Assembly (NCBI GenBank): GCA_026075535.2
Contig: AP026548.1
Location: 372,001 to 436,000 of the forward strand
From: Tricholoma matsutake
Taxonomy: Eukaryota > Basidiomycota > Agaricomycetes > Agaricales > Tricholomataceae
Length of the DNA: 64,000 nucleotides
Direction: 5' to 3'
Positions within the stretch are counted from its first letter, which is position 1. Each line of letters opens with the position of its first letter. Under the pieces are notes generated by a model, which searched no databases, was not told the origin of the DNA, and saw only the letters and a program-made list of their open reading frames with translations. This document shows, one piece after another, positions 54,637 to 64,000 of the stretch. A program made the position numbers and the translations under genes.

Positions 54637-55035
54637 TGTTAGGGTGACACCCACTATCTGCTAGCTAAGACCATGTGGGTTCTCTCTACAAGAAGGGGGT
54701 GGGATGTGCACATGGTGGGGAAATTGATGGTTTTGATGTGAGGGGTTATTGATAGAATAGTTGGTTGAGAAAGGTGTTTTGCACCACACGTATAGGTGGA
54801 ATACCTAAAAGAACACAACTGTGGTCCCTAGGTGTGTATTCAAGGTTCATATACTATGTTACATATATTGTACATTGTTGCCACTGATGCATGCATACAT
54901 GCATGTATGTATTGATGCATGTGAAATAAAATTCTCATGCTAGCACAGTGTAGTGTGCTGTAGTGTAATTCAGCATAATGTGACATAACAAAATATGAAT
55001 GAATTTTTATTAGGTAATGGGGCTGTTTCCTAACA
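54637..55035 (-). repeat. Second gypsy LTR in tandem, same strand
   Basis: Minus-strand TGTTAGGAAACAG (55035) to CCCTAACA (54637), 399 bp. The 46 bp between it and the next LTR equal the leader that follows the LTR of the copy at 57719, so this is LTR + leader + LTR. Confidence 0.85.
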
Positions 55036-55718
55036 CAGAACAGACATGTAGAAATTGCAATTAACACCATTGTGACCATCAAAGCCCTTTACAAGCTGGT
55101 CTTTAGGGAGATGCAAACAAGAGCCAAGAGATATGTTATGGACCTGTGCAATTTTTTTGATCATCTGCTTGGACACATACAGTACTACATCATGGAGCAA
55201 TAAGTCAGCATATACAAAGCCATGTTCTACGGGGTATGTTAGGCATCCCACTTCAACAACATGGTCTACATAACAAAAAACATGATTATTGATTGGCCCT
55301 AAGATGGATCTGATCAAGATACAGGTGATCATGTATTGGGGTTCAAGCCTTCTTGGGACTCACAAATTATTATTGTTGTTTTAACATTTCCTGCCTATGA
55401 CCCTACTGCCCACCTACTAATCCTGGCCAACAAGTTACTCCACAACCTCCAATAACCATAGAAGGTGCTCCAGAATGTTGGAAGGAAGCCAGAGCTTCCA
55501 ACACTCAAGACTCAAGGGAACAGGAACATGTAAGGAACTTAGTATATTTTGAGGGAGGAAACTAAGATATCGTTCAAAGTAATCAAGGTGTAGACTATAT
55601 ACTACTGGAATAACATGTGATAAAGTGTGCAGATGTAGATAAGGGATGCTGAGGTAAGAGACACTCTTACAAATGTGTAGTCAAAGAAATTCTAGACTCA
55701 TGTCTTTGACAAAATACA
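55036..55718. other. Unassigned DNA between LTR and chromodomain remnant
   Basis: A 100-codon minus-strand frame (55332-55030) has no recognisable family. The right half should be decayed pol of the element whose 3' end follows. Confidence 0.4.
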
Positions 55719-55982
55719 TTGGAGTTCTTAATAAAGTGGAAGAACTATACTGATGAAAACAACCCATGGGAACCTGAAGAGAATTGTAAGCAAGCACATA
55801 ATGCAGTCACCCAATTCTTTGAATGTAATCCAAATGCTCCATGTCACATTGCGAGAATGGTGTATGAGGGGATGAAATCTGGCCTTACCAAAATTTCACA
55901 GAGGGGACAGATACAATATTCTCTCACCTGGAGGTCGAGGCATAAAAGGGGGGTAATGTTAGGAAACAGCCCCATTACCTAA
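55719..55982 (+). pseudogene. Chromodomain end of a gypsy pol
   Basis: MEFLIKWKNYTDENNPWEPE followed by NAVTQFFECNP is the C-terminal chromodomain of a chromovirus. The open frame runs into the LTR; AAAAGGGGGGTAA just before 55957 is its polypurine tract. The upstream pol is missing or unreadable. Confidence 0.8.
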
Positions 55983-56368
55983 TAAATTTCCACTTTTATT
56001 TTATTATGTCGAATTACGCTATATTACACTGAATGACACTACAGGACACTGCACACGTGGGGCATGAGAATTTTATTTTACATGTGTCAATGTATATGTG
56101 CATGTACACCCACATCAGTAGCAACAATGTACAATATATGTAACATAGTATATAAACCTTGAATACACACCTAGGGGACCCCAGTTGTGTTCTCTTGGGT
56201 ATTCCACCTATACTTGTGGTGTGAAATGCCTTTCTCAACCAACCACTCTATTAATAACCCATCACATCAAAACCATCAATTTCCCCATCATGCACATGGA
56301 TCCCACCCCCTTCTTGTAGAGAGAACCTGCATGGTCTTAGCTAGCAGATAGTGGGTGTCACCCTAACA
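55957..56368 (+). repeat. Gypsy 3' LTR, 412 bp
   Basis: TGTTAGGAAACAGCCCC to GTCACCCTAACA; termini TGTTAGG/CCTAACA are inverted. A TATATAAACC box lies near 56150. Same family as the LTRs at 18184, 54187, 54637 and 57719. Confidence 0.9.
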
Positions 56369-57718
56369 GGTGTACCCATGTGCATCCGCAAGGGTATGTG
56401 TACCCTTGCAACCCCTGGGTACCCCTACCCACACCCACCAAAAACCCATACCCTTGACTAAGGGTAAGGTTTTGACAGGTACAGGTATGGGTAGCAAAGA
56501 AATACCTGGGGGTTACCCTGATACCCATGCCAATCTCTAGGTGAGGATGATGACAATGGCCACTAGCACCCACCAGCCAGACCCCCACCACTGCAAGCAG
56601 CTGCTTGTGGGGTGGAACAGAGCAAGTGACACATCAAAGATGGAGAGAGGGTGCAAAGATGACAGACAGGGGAGCAATGACAATGAAAACAACACTGACA
56701 ACAATAGGAAGCACAATGGCACTGGGGACCAGGGGACAAGGAAGAGGACAATCGGGATGGTGATGGGGACAACAAGGACAAAGGACAACAGAGGGACAAG
56801 GATCACAATGAAGACAGGCCCTGCAAGCAGGGTGACAACTGACAGTGACAAGCCAATGACAGGAAGAACAGTGGGAATGGGGGAAGACTAATGACAGGGG
56901 ACAGGGGAATGATAAGGGAGAAGACAATGACAATGACAATGAAGAGACAACCCCAAATGATGGTGGCAACCACCACCACCACAGGAGATGACTACACATG
57001 GTGCAGCAACAACTCATGAGGGGATTAAGACCCATCAACACAATATAATTAAGTATTTTCATTGTTCTTCTACTTCTTTTTTAAACTAATGACAACACTT
57101 TGTTTTGTTTTTAGGTTATTCATTCTTATCCACAATGACCCATGCCACACAGCCACTGCTTCATCCCCCTTAAAACAGGATGTGAGAGGCTCATTTGGGG
57201 CTGGACCAACCCCAGGGTGATGTTGAGAGGCTGCAGTGCCTGCAAGGTATGCACCCCCAACCCTCATAAATGTGGCCCATCACCACTAACCACCCACCAC
57301 CCCCACAGACCCAACACTGATGGCAATGCAATCAGCACAGCACCTGTGCCCACCACTGCAAGCCTCTGCTCACAGGGTGGGATCACAGGTGCTAATGGCC
57401 ATGTCACCGGCATGTAAAGCAAGATGATGATGTGAACAACAATGGCAGGGCCAGACAATGAGAAACATGGCACCCCCCACTGATGCAAGTGACAGCTTTC
57501 AGGGTGGATAGAGGGTGCTAATGGCCAATGACAATGGGAGGGGGAATGACAACAACAATGGTGGAGGAGGGACAGCAGGACAGGGCCAGGCCAGAGTGCC
57601 CCCACCCTCAAATGCACTGGTGGGGGGGGGGGGGGAATATTAAAATAGTTTGGCAGCTCCTCCCCTTTTGTAATGCAGGGGTGGGGCCAATTGAATTATA
57701 CAGTAGTTTGTCCCCCCC
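56369..57718. other. Low-complexity DNA with GGGTACCC and hairpin motifs
   Basis: 56369-56540 is full of GGGTAC / TACCC words in both orientations and looks like the end of an unknown element. 56540-57660 is A/G-rich, with GACAATGACAATGA repeats and two copies of the CTGCRAGC...GCTYRCAG hairpin (56591, 57357). Open frames here are compositionally skewed; I accept none. A 13-G run ends at 57637. Confidence 0.45.
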
Positions 57719-57864
57719 TGTTAGGAAACAGCCCCATTACCTAATAAAATGTCATTTTATCTTATTATGTCAAATTATGCTACATTATGCCAAATGATGC
57801 TACACTTTGATATGTGAGAATTTTGTTTCGCACACATCAATATGTACACATATGTACAAATGCA

Positions 57865-59345
57865 TCAGTAACTAGTGTTTTCAGGTCTGGTTCGGTCCAG
57901 TTTTTCGACCCCAAAGGGGGCAACCAGCAACCGCAACCGGTTGCAACTGATCCCCATCTTACTGGGACCACAACCAAACCGGTACAACCAGTCAAAATCG
58001 GTCCAGTTGTCTCCAAATGACCGGTTGGAACCGGTTTTACCTGCTTTTTTCGACTGTAAACTATATATTATATATTGTATTAAATAAACTTAATTACATG
58101 ACACCCCGCGAGCAGGTGCTTGCAGTGGCAACAAGTTGCTAATAGAACAAAATAAGAAAATAAGAAAAACAAGAAAAAAGACAGCCCCACTGTCTCACAT
58201 TTGACATGAGAGTGGGGCGGTGCTGCCATTGTGTTCATTGGTGCCGAATGTGCTGGTTCCATCATCATCAGCACCTCCATCTCCCCCTGCGAGCAGTGGC
58301 TCGCAGGCGGGGTGGTGGTGCTGTGACATGGCATTGGCCGTGGTGTGGTGTTGCTGTTCCTGTTTAGGAATGGAACCCTTTGCCACCCTGGGAGCAGTGG
58401 CTCGCAGGCGGGGTGGTGGTGCTGTGACATGGCGTTGGCCATGGTGTGGTGTTGCTGTTCCTGTTTAAGAATGGAACCCTTTGCCACCCTGCGAGCAGAG
58501 GCTCACAGCAGTGGCATAGGGCCTGGGGCATGGAGAGGGCATGGGTGTGACGCAGGAGATGTTATAGGCAAACAAAAAGAAACTAGAGAAGAAAAAGTTA
58601 GTAAAGAAAAGAAAAGAAATAAAAGAAACTGGCCCAAACGACGTTGTTTGTCATTTGGGCCAGCTTTGCGGGTGGTGGTAAGTGGACGTGTTGCCATCAT
58701 TGTTGGCGTCAGTGTCAGTGTCGGCTGCCATTGGCATTGGCACGGCGTCGTGGGGGCATGGGGCAGTGGGTGATGTCATCAGAAAGTAAAGATCTAGAAA
58801 GAAAAATATTGATTAGTAAGTAAGTAAGTAGAAAGAAAATAGAAATGAAAAACTTACCTAGGACCCAAATGACAACTAGGGTGTCATTTGGGCCCACCTC
58901 CTGCCATTCAGCGAAGTGTTTGAGGGAGGTGGTGTGGGTGGTAGAAAGGATGCAGCGTTGATTGGTGGTTGTGGGAATTGTTTGGAATGTGGTGCCACTT
59001 TCTTTTTTGGGAGCACATGACCAAATGGTCTGTGCGCAGCCATGGGGTATATAAGCACTCTTGAAATGAGTACTTTTTGCCCCCAGGGTTCCTATTGCCC
59101 TCTCGTAGTCTGTAATATAAATATAAATAGTTCATATTAGCTGTATTTTTTGAATACTTTACATAGGTTTACTTGAGTAGTGTAAGTTATATAGTACTGT
59201 GCGAAGACCGGTTGCAACCGGCAACCTGACCGACCCCAAACCAGGGCAACCGCCACCGATGGTCCGGTTGCAATCGGTTGGGTTGGGTTCGGTTTCAGTT
59301 TTTTTTCCAGTTCATTGAACCGGACCTTTAAACACTATCAGTAAC
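57865..59345. mobile_element. Non-autonomous hAT-like element 3 (with its 8-bp duplications)
   Basis: The element proper is 57873-59337 (1,465 bp); ends TAGTGTTT and AAACACTA; exact 8-bp duplication TCAGTAAC at 57865-57872 and 59338-59345. Subterminal DNA is rich in CCGGTT / AACCGG words. Inside: four GCGAGCAGTGGCTCGC hairpins and two CCCAAA...TTTGGG palindromes (58632-58662, 58861-58895). No transposase. Confidence 0.93.
58288..58508. repeat. ~100-bp tandem duplication with hairpins
   Basis: CTGCGAGCAGTGGCTCGCAG recurs at 58288, 58388 and 58489 (period 100-101), with GGGGTGGTGGTGCTGTGACA and TTGCTGTTCCTGTTTA between. Confidence 0.9.
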
Positions 59346-59940
59346 AACACTGTGCATATGTAACATAGTATATATAAACCTTAGATATACACCTAGGAGA
59401 CCTCAGTTGTGTTCTCTTAGGTATTCTACCTACACTTGTGGTGTAAAATGCCTTCCTCAACAAACTCATCTATTAATAACCCCTCATATCAAAACCATCA
59501 ATTTCCCCATCATGTGCATGCATCACGCCCCCTTCTTGTAGAGAGAACCCACATGGTCTTAGCTAGCAGTAGTGGGTGTCGCCCTAGCAGAAGAACACAA
59601 CTCTCCATATCAGTGCATCTTCTCTTACTTGCACATACATCATTGTTTCACTGCACCACATCAGATTACTCTGGCATGAGCTGGAAGTACTTATATATAC
59701 ATAATCTACCTTTTCTTTCATAAGCCAATGCCAGGCCTCACCTTACATTGTGACTGCCAGTGATTGAGAGGCAGTGCTTGTCTTGAGGACAGCTGCAACC
59801 AGACAACTGTTTGGATCTGGTTTAGTTACAATTTACATTACTCTGTTTGGATGACTACTTTAGTTACAAGCCAAATTCAGTGATAACTCTGAGATCAGGC
59901 ACCGTAGCTGAAGAAGTGATTCATCACAGATCTAACTGTT

Positions 59941-61044
59941 ATGTCCGAACCCTCAACTTCTAATCCCGGTCCTAATCCTGTTCCCACACCAGTGCTAGAG
60001 GTGAAAATTGATGCACTTATAGTGCAAATGTCACAATTAGGGTCAGTGTTGGCAGCATCACAGCCCAGACAAGCAGAAGTACAGCCAGAGATGACAGTAG
60101 ACAGAGATGATGAGATGGTGGAGATGGTGGAGTGGGTGTCACAGGATGATGTGGAGATGACGGAGAAGTCAGAAAATAGAAAAGTGCACTTACCTAAGTA
60201 TGTGCCCCTGCAAATCTTTCACAGTACCATGGAGAATACAACAAAATCATTCATCAGTGCTATAGTATTGTACATCCATGGGAGGAAGCCAGAGTTTCAT
60301 ACAGCTGAGTCTAGGATAATGTTTGCTCTCTCATACATTCAGGGTGGGGAAGCACAGTTCTGGAGAAACGAGGCTATTAATCAAATTGCCATGGGAAATA
60401 AACCATTTGCAACTTTCAAGGAATTTTTGGAGAGATTGGAGGCCCAGTTTGGGGACCCTAATGTAAAAGCCACAGTCAACCCTAAATTAAAAACTATGTG
60501 CCAAGGTTCCTTAATGGCAATTGAGTTTATTCTGCAGTTCAAAGCAGAAGCTTTGCAAATGGATATGGGAGAAGCAGTGTTGGCAGAATTTTTGAAAGCA
60601 GGATTAAATCCCTCTTTATTCAAGTCTATCTACCGACTACCTTCTATGCCAGAGAAGTTGAACGAGTGGTATAATTGGGCAATGCGCCTTGACCGGCAAT
60701 ATCAGCAGGAACAGGTGGAGTCAAAGTTGATGTATGGAAGTAGTAAATTTGGAAAGTCATCAGGAGGAAAGTCCGAGAAAGGAAAAGCGCCTCAGGCACA
60801 AGCTCCAAGGGCACAGCCACCAGCCATGGCAGTGACACCTATAGTTACGGAGTCAGCAGCACCAGCAGAGGCAATGGAGGTTGATCAAGCAGGGAGACGA
60901 GCCCCACTTAAATGTTTTAACTGTGGGCAGTTAGGACACATTTCTAGGAATTGTAGGCAGAAGAGAAAGATTAGGGAAGCTACAATCGAGGAAGTGAAGC
61001 CTGAGGAAGGCAAGCAGAAGAATTTTGTGGAAGAGTCCCAGTGA
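59941..61044 (+). CDS. gag: Gypsy gag, intact, 367 aa
   Basis: ATG 59941 (MSEPSTSNPGPNPVPTP) to TGA 61042-61044 without a break, the only full-length retroelement ORF in the window. An acidic N-terminus (DRDDEMVEMVEWVSQDDVEM) precedes the retrotransposon-gag capsid region (YIQGGEAQFWRNEAINQI, FKEFLERLEAQFGD, FILQFKAEALQMDMGEAVL), a Lys-rich linker and the CCHC knuckle CFNCGQLGHISRNC (about 60913-60954). It would make the RNA-packaging particle. The next frame (protease) overlaps its stop in the -1 frame. Confidence 0.88.
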   Translation: MSEPSTSNPGPNPVPTPVLEVKIDALIVQMSQLGSVLAASQPRQAEVQPEMTVDRDDEMVEMVEWVSQDDVEMTEKSENRKVHLPKYVPLQIFHSTMENTTKSFISAIVLYIHGRKPEFHTAESRIMFALSYIQGGEAQFWRNEAINQIAMGNKPFATFKEFLERLEAQFGDPNVKATVNPKLKTMCQGSLMAIEFILQFKAEALQMDMGEAVLAEFLKAGLNPSLFKSIYRLPSMPEKLNEWYNWAMRLDRQYQQEQVESKLMYGSSKFGKSSGGKSEKGKAPQAQAPRAQPPAMAVTPIVTESAAPAEAMEVDQAGRRAPLKCFNCGQLGHISRNCRQKRKIREATIEEVKPEEGKQKNFVEESQ

Positions 61045-62345
61045 AGGTTTCCCCATTGGTGACCCAGAATCGTTACAATGTATTAGTATCTGAGGAAACC
61101 CAGAGTAAATCAGCAAAGGAAATCAAGGAGGAGTACAACTGTTGCAAATCACATGACAAAGAAAATTGTCATGCGTCACTTCCAAAAACCCCCAAATTCT
61201 TTATTCGCTCTGCACAAATAGAACCTGAAATCACCTTGACTGTGGGACTGAAGACAGTGGACATGCATGCAGCTATTGATGTGGAAGTGTTGCTTGATAG
61301 TGGTGCTACAGGATAATTTATTAATCAATCCTTAATTACTGGAAACGGTATTAACACACACAAGCTGGCGCAACCTATAATGGTGTACAATATTGACAGA
61401 ACAGTCAATTGTGGAGGAACTATCAAGGAGGAGGTGACTATGATCCTAAAGTATCAGGAGCATCAGGAGCGAGCCATATTCGAAGTGTGCGATCTTGGGA
61501 AAACCAATCTAATAATAGGATGTCCATGGTCACGGAAGCATAATCCCAAAATTGATTGGAAAACTGGGAAAGTACAAATGACTCGTTGTCCTAAGGAATG
61601 TAATGTGTATGGGAGAAAGATGAAGAAGGAAAAAAGGAAAAAGTAAGAGAAAGAACATCTGAGAAAGTATTCTGTTACGATGGAGGAAGTGGAGGATAAG
61701 GAAATGCCAAATGGGGAAGTTCCGATCATGATTGAGAAAGAAGAGCAGAAGCAAACCTTTAGAACACTTCATGGAGGACAGTCATGGGACAAGAATATTG
61801 TGAAGGTGGAGAAGCCAGTGGAGGAATGGGTGCCAAGAGCATATCATGAATATCTGTCAGTCTTTCAGAAGAAGGAGTCTGAGTGAATGCCGGTGTGGAA
61901 GCCATGGGATCATGGGATCGAGATGAAGCCAGGGTTTGTGCTGAAGAAGTTGAAGGTATATCCATTAACAAGAAGAAGTTGATGCATTCCTAAATGAGTA
62001 ATTGCACAAAGGATACATATGACCTTCGAAATCACCACAGACATCACCAATATTCTTTGTGCCAGAGAAAGATCAGAGGAAGAGGATGTGTACAGATTAT
62101 AGGTATCTGACTGAGTGGACAATGAAGAATGTGTACCCCCTGCTGTTGATCTCAGAAATAATTGACAAGGTGGGAAAAGCCAAGGTATTTACAAAATTGA
62201 GTTTATGATGAGGATACAATCACATACAAATAAGGAAAGGAGATGAGTGGAAGGCTGCATTTGCCACACATTGAGGATCCTTCAGCTGCTTGTCATGTTT
62301 TTCGGGATGACCAATAGTCCCCCAACTTTCCAAAATATGATGAAC
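61041..62345 (+). pseudogene. pol: Gypsy protease and start of reverse transcriptase, decayed
   Basis: In the -1 frame relative to gag: protease VEVLLDSGATG with a TAA directly after (61314-61316), then MVYNIDRTVN, IIGCPWSRKHNPKIDWKTG. A stop at 61646 is followed by a connector (EEWVPRAYHEYLSVFQKKESE), and several stops and frame changes before FGMTNSPPTFQNMMNNIL (62300-62352), an RT palm motif. No YxDD box survives. Confidence 0.82.
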
Positions 62346-62925
62346 AACATTTTGAGGTCTTTACACTGCCCCATATGTTCCATGTGGAATTGCGTGGACT
62401 CCGCACAGATCTGCACGGACTCTGTATAGATTTACATCCCATCTAATGAACAGTTTTAGTTATGCAACAGGGGCAGACAGTCCGCACGGACTAGCTTGGA
62501 TTCCACACTTTTTACTCGGATTCCACGGATTTTGGCTGTCCACATCCAAGATCAGACAGCAAGTATGAGCAAGGACCAGCAAGGACAGTCCGCATGCATC
62601 CAAGCAGACCATTTGAGCTTAGCAAAATAATGTCATGAATGGTGTTTGAACTCGAAGCCTCATGGTTAACTAATAAAGTACAAACACACATTACCATTAC
62701 ACTACACAGCCATTATTGTTTGTAGCCATTGATGCAACTACATACAACTGTTTGGCTTTGTATGACAAAGCACACAGCTGCATCATCAACATTGCCAGCT
62801 CATCACTCACCACCACCACCATCGACGATGACCACACCGCCACCTCACTCCCTCCCTCCTTCCCTCTCTACCACCACCATCTCCACTCTACCCACATCAC
62901 CTCCACCCACTCCCAGCCCCATTCC
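62346..62925. other. Unassigned DNA with GTCCGCACGGACT motifs
   Basis: Words such as AGTCCGCACGGACT, GACTCCGCACAGATC and GCACGGACTC recur between 62390 and 62600 in both orientations and may mark a small unknown element. 62800-62925 is a CCACCACC-type simple repeat. Confidence 0.4.
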
Positions 62926-63390
62926 ACGGCCATGAAGAGCTGCCAACAAGCTGACCAGAAGCAACACAGGCCCAAATGATGCAATTGCGTCGTTTGGGCC
63001 ATAGGTAATTTTTTTTATTCGTTTTTTCTTTTTATCAACTAACTAATTGTTGTCTTTGTTTTTTAGGTTCTAATCTACAGGTAACAACAGACGACAACGA
63101 GGGCCCAAACGACGCAATTGCATCGTTTGGGCTGTAGGTAATTTTTATTTATTCGTTTCTTCTTTTTATCAATTAACTAATTGTTTTCTTTGTTTTTTAG
63201 GCTCTAATCTACAGGTAACAACTCCACGGCCATGAAGAGCTGCAAACAAGCCGACCAGAAGCAACGCGGGCCCAAACGATGCAATTGCATCATTTGGGCT
63301 GTAGGTAATTTCTTTTTATTCATTTCTTCTTTTTCTCAACTAACTAATTGTTTTCTTTGTTTTTTAGGTTCTAATCTACAGGTAACAATG
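62926..63390. repeat. Three tandem modules: 32-bp palindrome plus intron-like spacer
   Basis: GGCCCAAACGACGCAATTGC and its inverse form a palindrome at 62969-63000, 63102-63133 and 63269-63300. Each is followed by TAGGTAATTTTT, a T-rich spacer with CAACTAACTAATTG, then TTTGTTTTTTAGG and TCTAATCTACAGGTAACAA. The first and third modules are preceded by CCACGGCCATGAAGAGCTGC. The spacers look like short introns (GTAGGT, CTAAC branch-like, TTTTTTAG). Confidence 0.85.
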
Positions 63391-64000
63391 GATGACAACA
63401 CAGGACGACGCAAACCCGCCCAAAACAGACGAAAACAAGCACCAGGGCCCCACCACGACCACCCACGGTGACGGATGACACACCACCCGCCCCCAGCCCT
63501 ACAACACCAACGAAACCGACGCCAACCACAGAACAACACACCACCCACCATCCACCCCACAAGGACACACCACCCACCTCCAGCCTCGCGAGCCACTGCT
63601 CGTGGGGTGGATGGTGGGTGGAATGATGACAAGGGGGATGGGAGACGAGAGGAAAGGGAGACGAAGGGGGAGGGGGAGGGAGACAATGAGGGAGATGGGA
63701 CAGGAGACAACAGCACACCACCCACCCCCAGCCTCATGAGCAACTGCTCGTGGGGTGGATCGCGGGTGGAACAACAATGAGGAAGGGGGGTGCGTACAGA
63801 CCAATGGGGAATGGTGAGGGGGGACAAGAGGGGGCCACAAGGGAGGGCCGATGATGAATGCACCCACCCCTGCCGTCTTGCATGCTAGCGAGACGGTGGG
63901 TTATTTATTTTATTCTATAGTCTACTGCCCCCCTCTTCGGCAGGGGGGCAACTTTTTTTGTATTTAATACTACCAATAAAATGTCCCCCATCATGGGGCA
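63391..64000. other. G-rich low-complexity DNA with hairpins
   Basis: Contains two CTCRYGAGC...GCTCGTGG hairpins (63585-63605, 63732-63752). Long open frames on both strands here are shadows of biased composition. Confidence 0.45.
63926..63950. terminator. Perfect 9-bp stem-loop followed by T-run
   Basis: TGCCCCCCT / AGGGGGGCA with loop CTTCGGC, then ACTTTTTTTG. It resembles an RNA 3'-end or an element end hairpin; a terminator role in a fungus is only a guess. Confidence 0.3.

Larger units (their letters stand above)
57719..59589 (+). repeat. Gypsy 5' LTR, interrupted
   Basis: TGTTAGGAAACAGCCCC to GTCGCCCTAGCA. Without 57873-59345 it is about 400 bp, like the uninterrupted LTR at 55957-56368; it keeps the TATATAAACC box near 59370. 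Confidence 0.87.
57719..62345 (+). mobile_element. Gypsy element, copy 1 (LTR-gag-protease-RT start), with a hAT-like insertion in its LTR
   Basis: The 5' LTR runs from 57719 to 59589, enlarged by the hAT-like element at 57873-59337. The leader follows, then an intact gag (59941-61044) and a decayed protease and RT that fade out near 62345. No 3' LTR is present in the window. Confidence 0.86.

Noticed and set aside
56537..57062. Cys/Leu/Ser-rich minus-strand ORFs and a charged plus-strand ORF
   Set aside because: Low-complexity A/G-rich DNA; no domain, and frames are open on both strands at once.
62969..63300. CRISPR-like array
   Set aside because: Only three palindromic units, spacers are nearly identical to each other, and the genome is eukaryotic.
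63336..63867. Overlapping ORFs of 100-175 codons on both strands at the window end
   Set aside because: Biased G/T and C/A composition keeps frames open; no conserved motif, and they run over the palindrome and hairpin modules.

Overview
The window looks like a transposon graveyard from a filamentous basidiomycete, most likely an Agaricomycete; I cannot fix the order. The evidence is short (47-70 bp) GT-AG introns, a NACHT-WD40 NLR gene, a Crypton-like tyrosine recombinase tail, a Tad1-like LINE, sushi/Tf1-type chromoviruses, and a KDZ (Kyakuja-Dileera-Zisupton) DNA transposon with the CxC2 cysteine cluster typical of these fungi. No rRNA, tRNA or CRISPR array was seen.

Layout. 1-537: broken tyrosine recombinase. 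1377-5015: NACHT-WD40 gene with one in-frame stop. 6017-17493: a large zinc-finger protein gene with a PHD-like end, split by a complete chromovirus (10676-16599, minus strand, target duplication GAAAG). 17549-25435: gypsy and LTR scraps, a hAT-like non-autonomous element (20628-21991), low-complexity DNA and a 160-bp tandem repeat. 25436-32957: one LINE cut by a second hAT-like element (26354-27171) and by a complete Copia element (27722-32162). 33942-47264: a 13.3-kb KDZ transposon with ~400-bp terminal inverted repeats and five gene units, inserted in a 235-codon host ORF whose halves lie at 33369-33941 and 47265-47406. 48700-51425: a divergent pair of decayed genes, one coding for a repeat-rich protein. 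52534-62345: three partial gypsy copies of one family, two LTRs in tandem, and a third hAT-like element inside an LTR. 62926-64000: palindrome-rich non-autonomous-type DNA.

How it fits together. In four places two separated fragments rejoin in frame when an inserted element and one target duplication are ignored, so insertion order can be read: LINE, then hAT and Copia inside it; zinc-finger gene, then chromovirus; host ORF, then KDZ; gypsy LTR, then hAT. Most premature stops in the old genes are TGA, many where an arginine CGA would fit the protein family, which suggests decay by C-to-T change at CpG sites. The KDZ element is organised as two divergent gene pairs plus one more gene, and nearly every part of it, including introns and inverted repeats, carries short-period repeats, many built on the same GCCGATGCC / GGCATCGGC hexamer theme. 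One 170-codon cargo gene in it is fully open while its transposase is broken.
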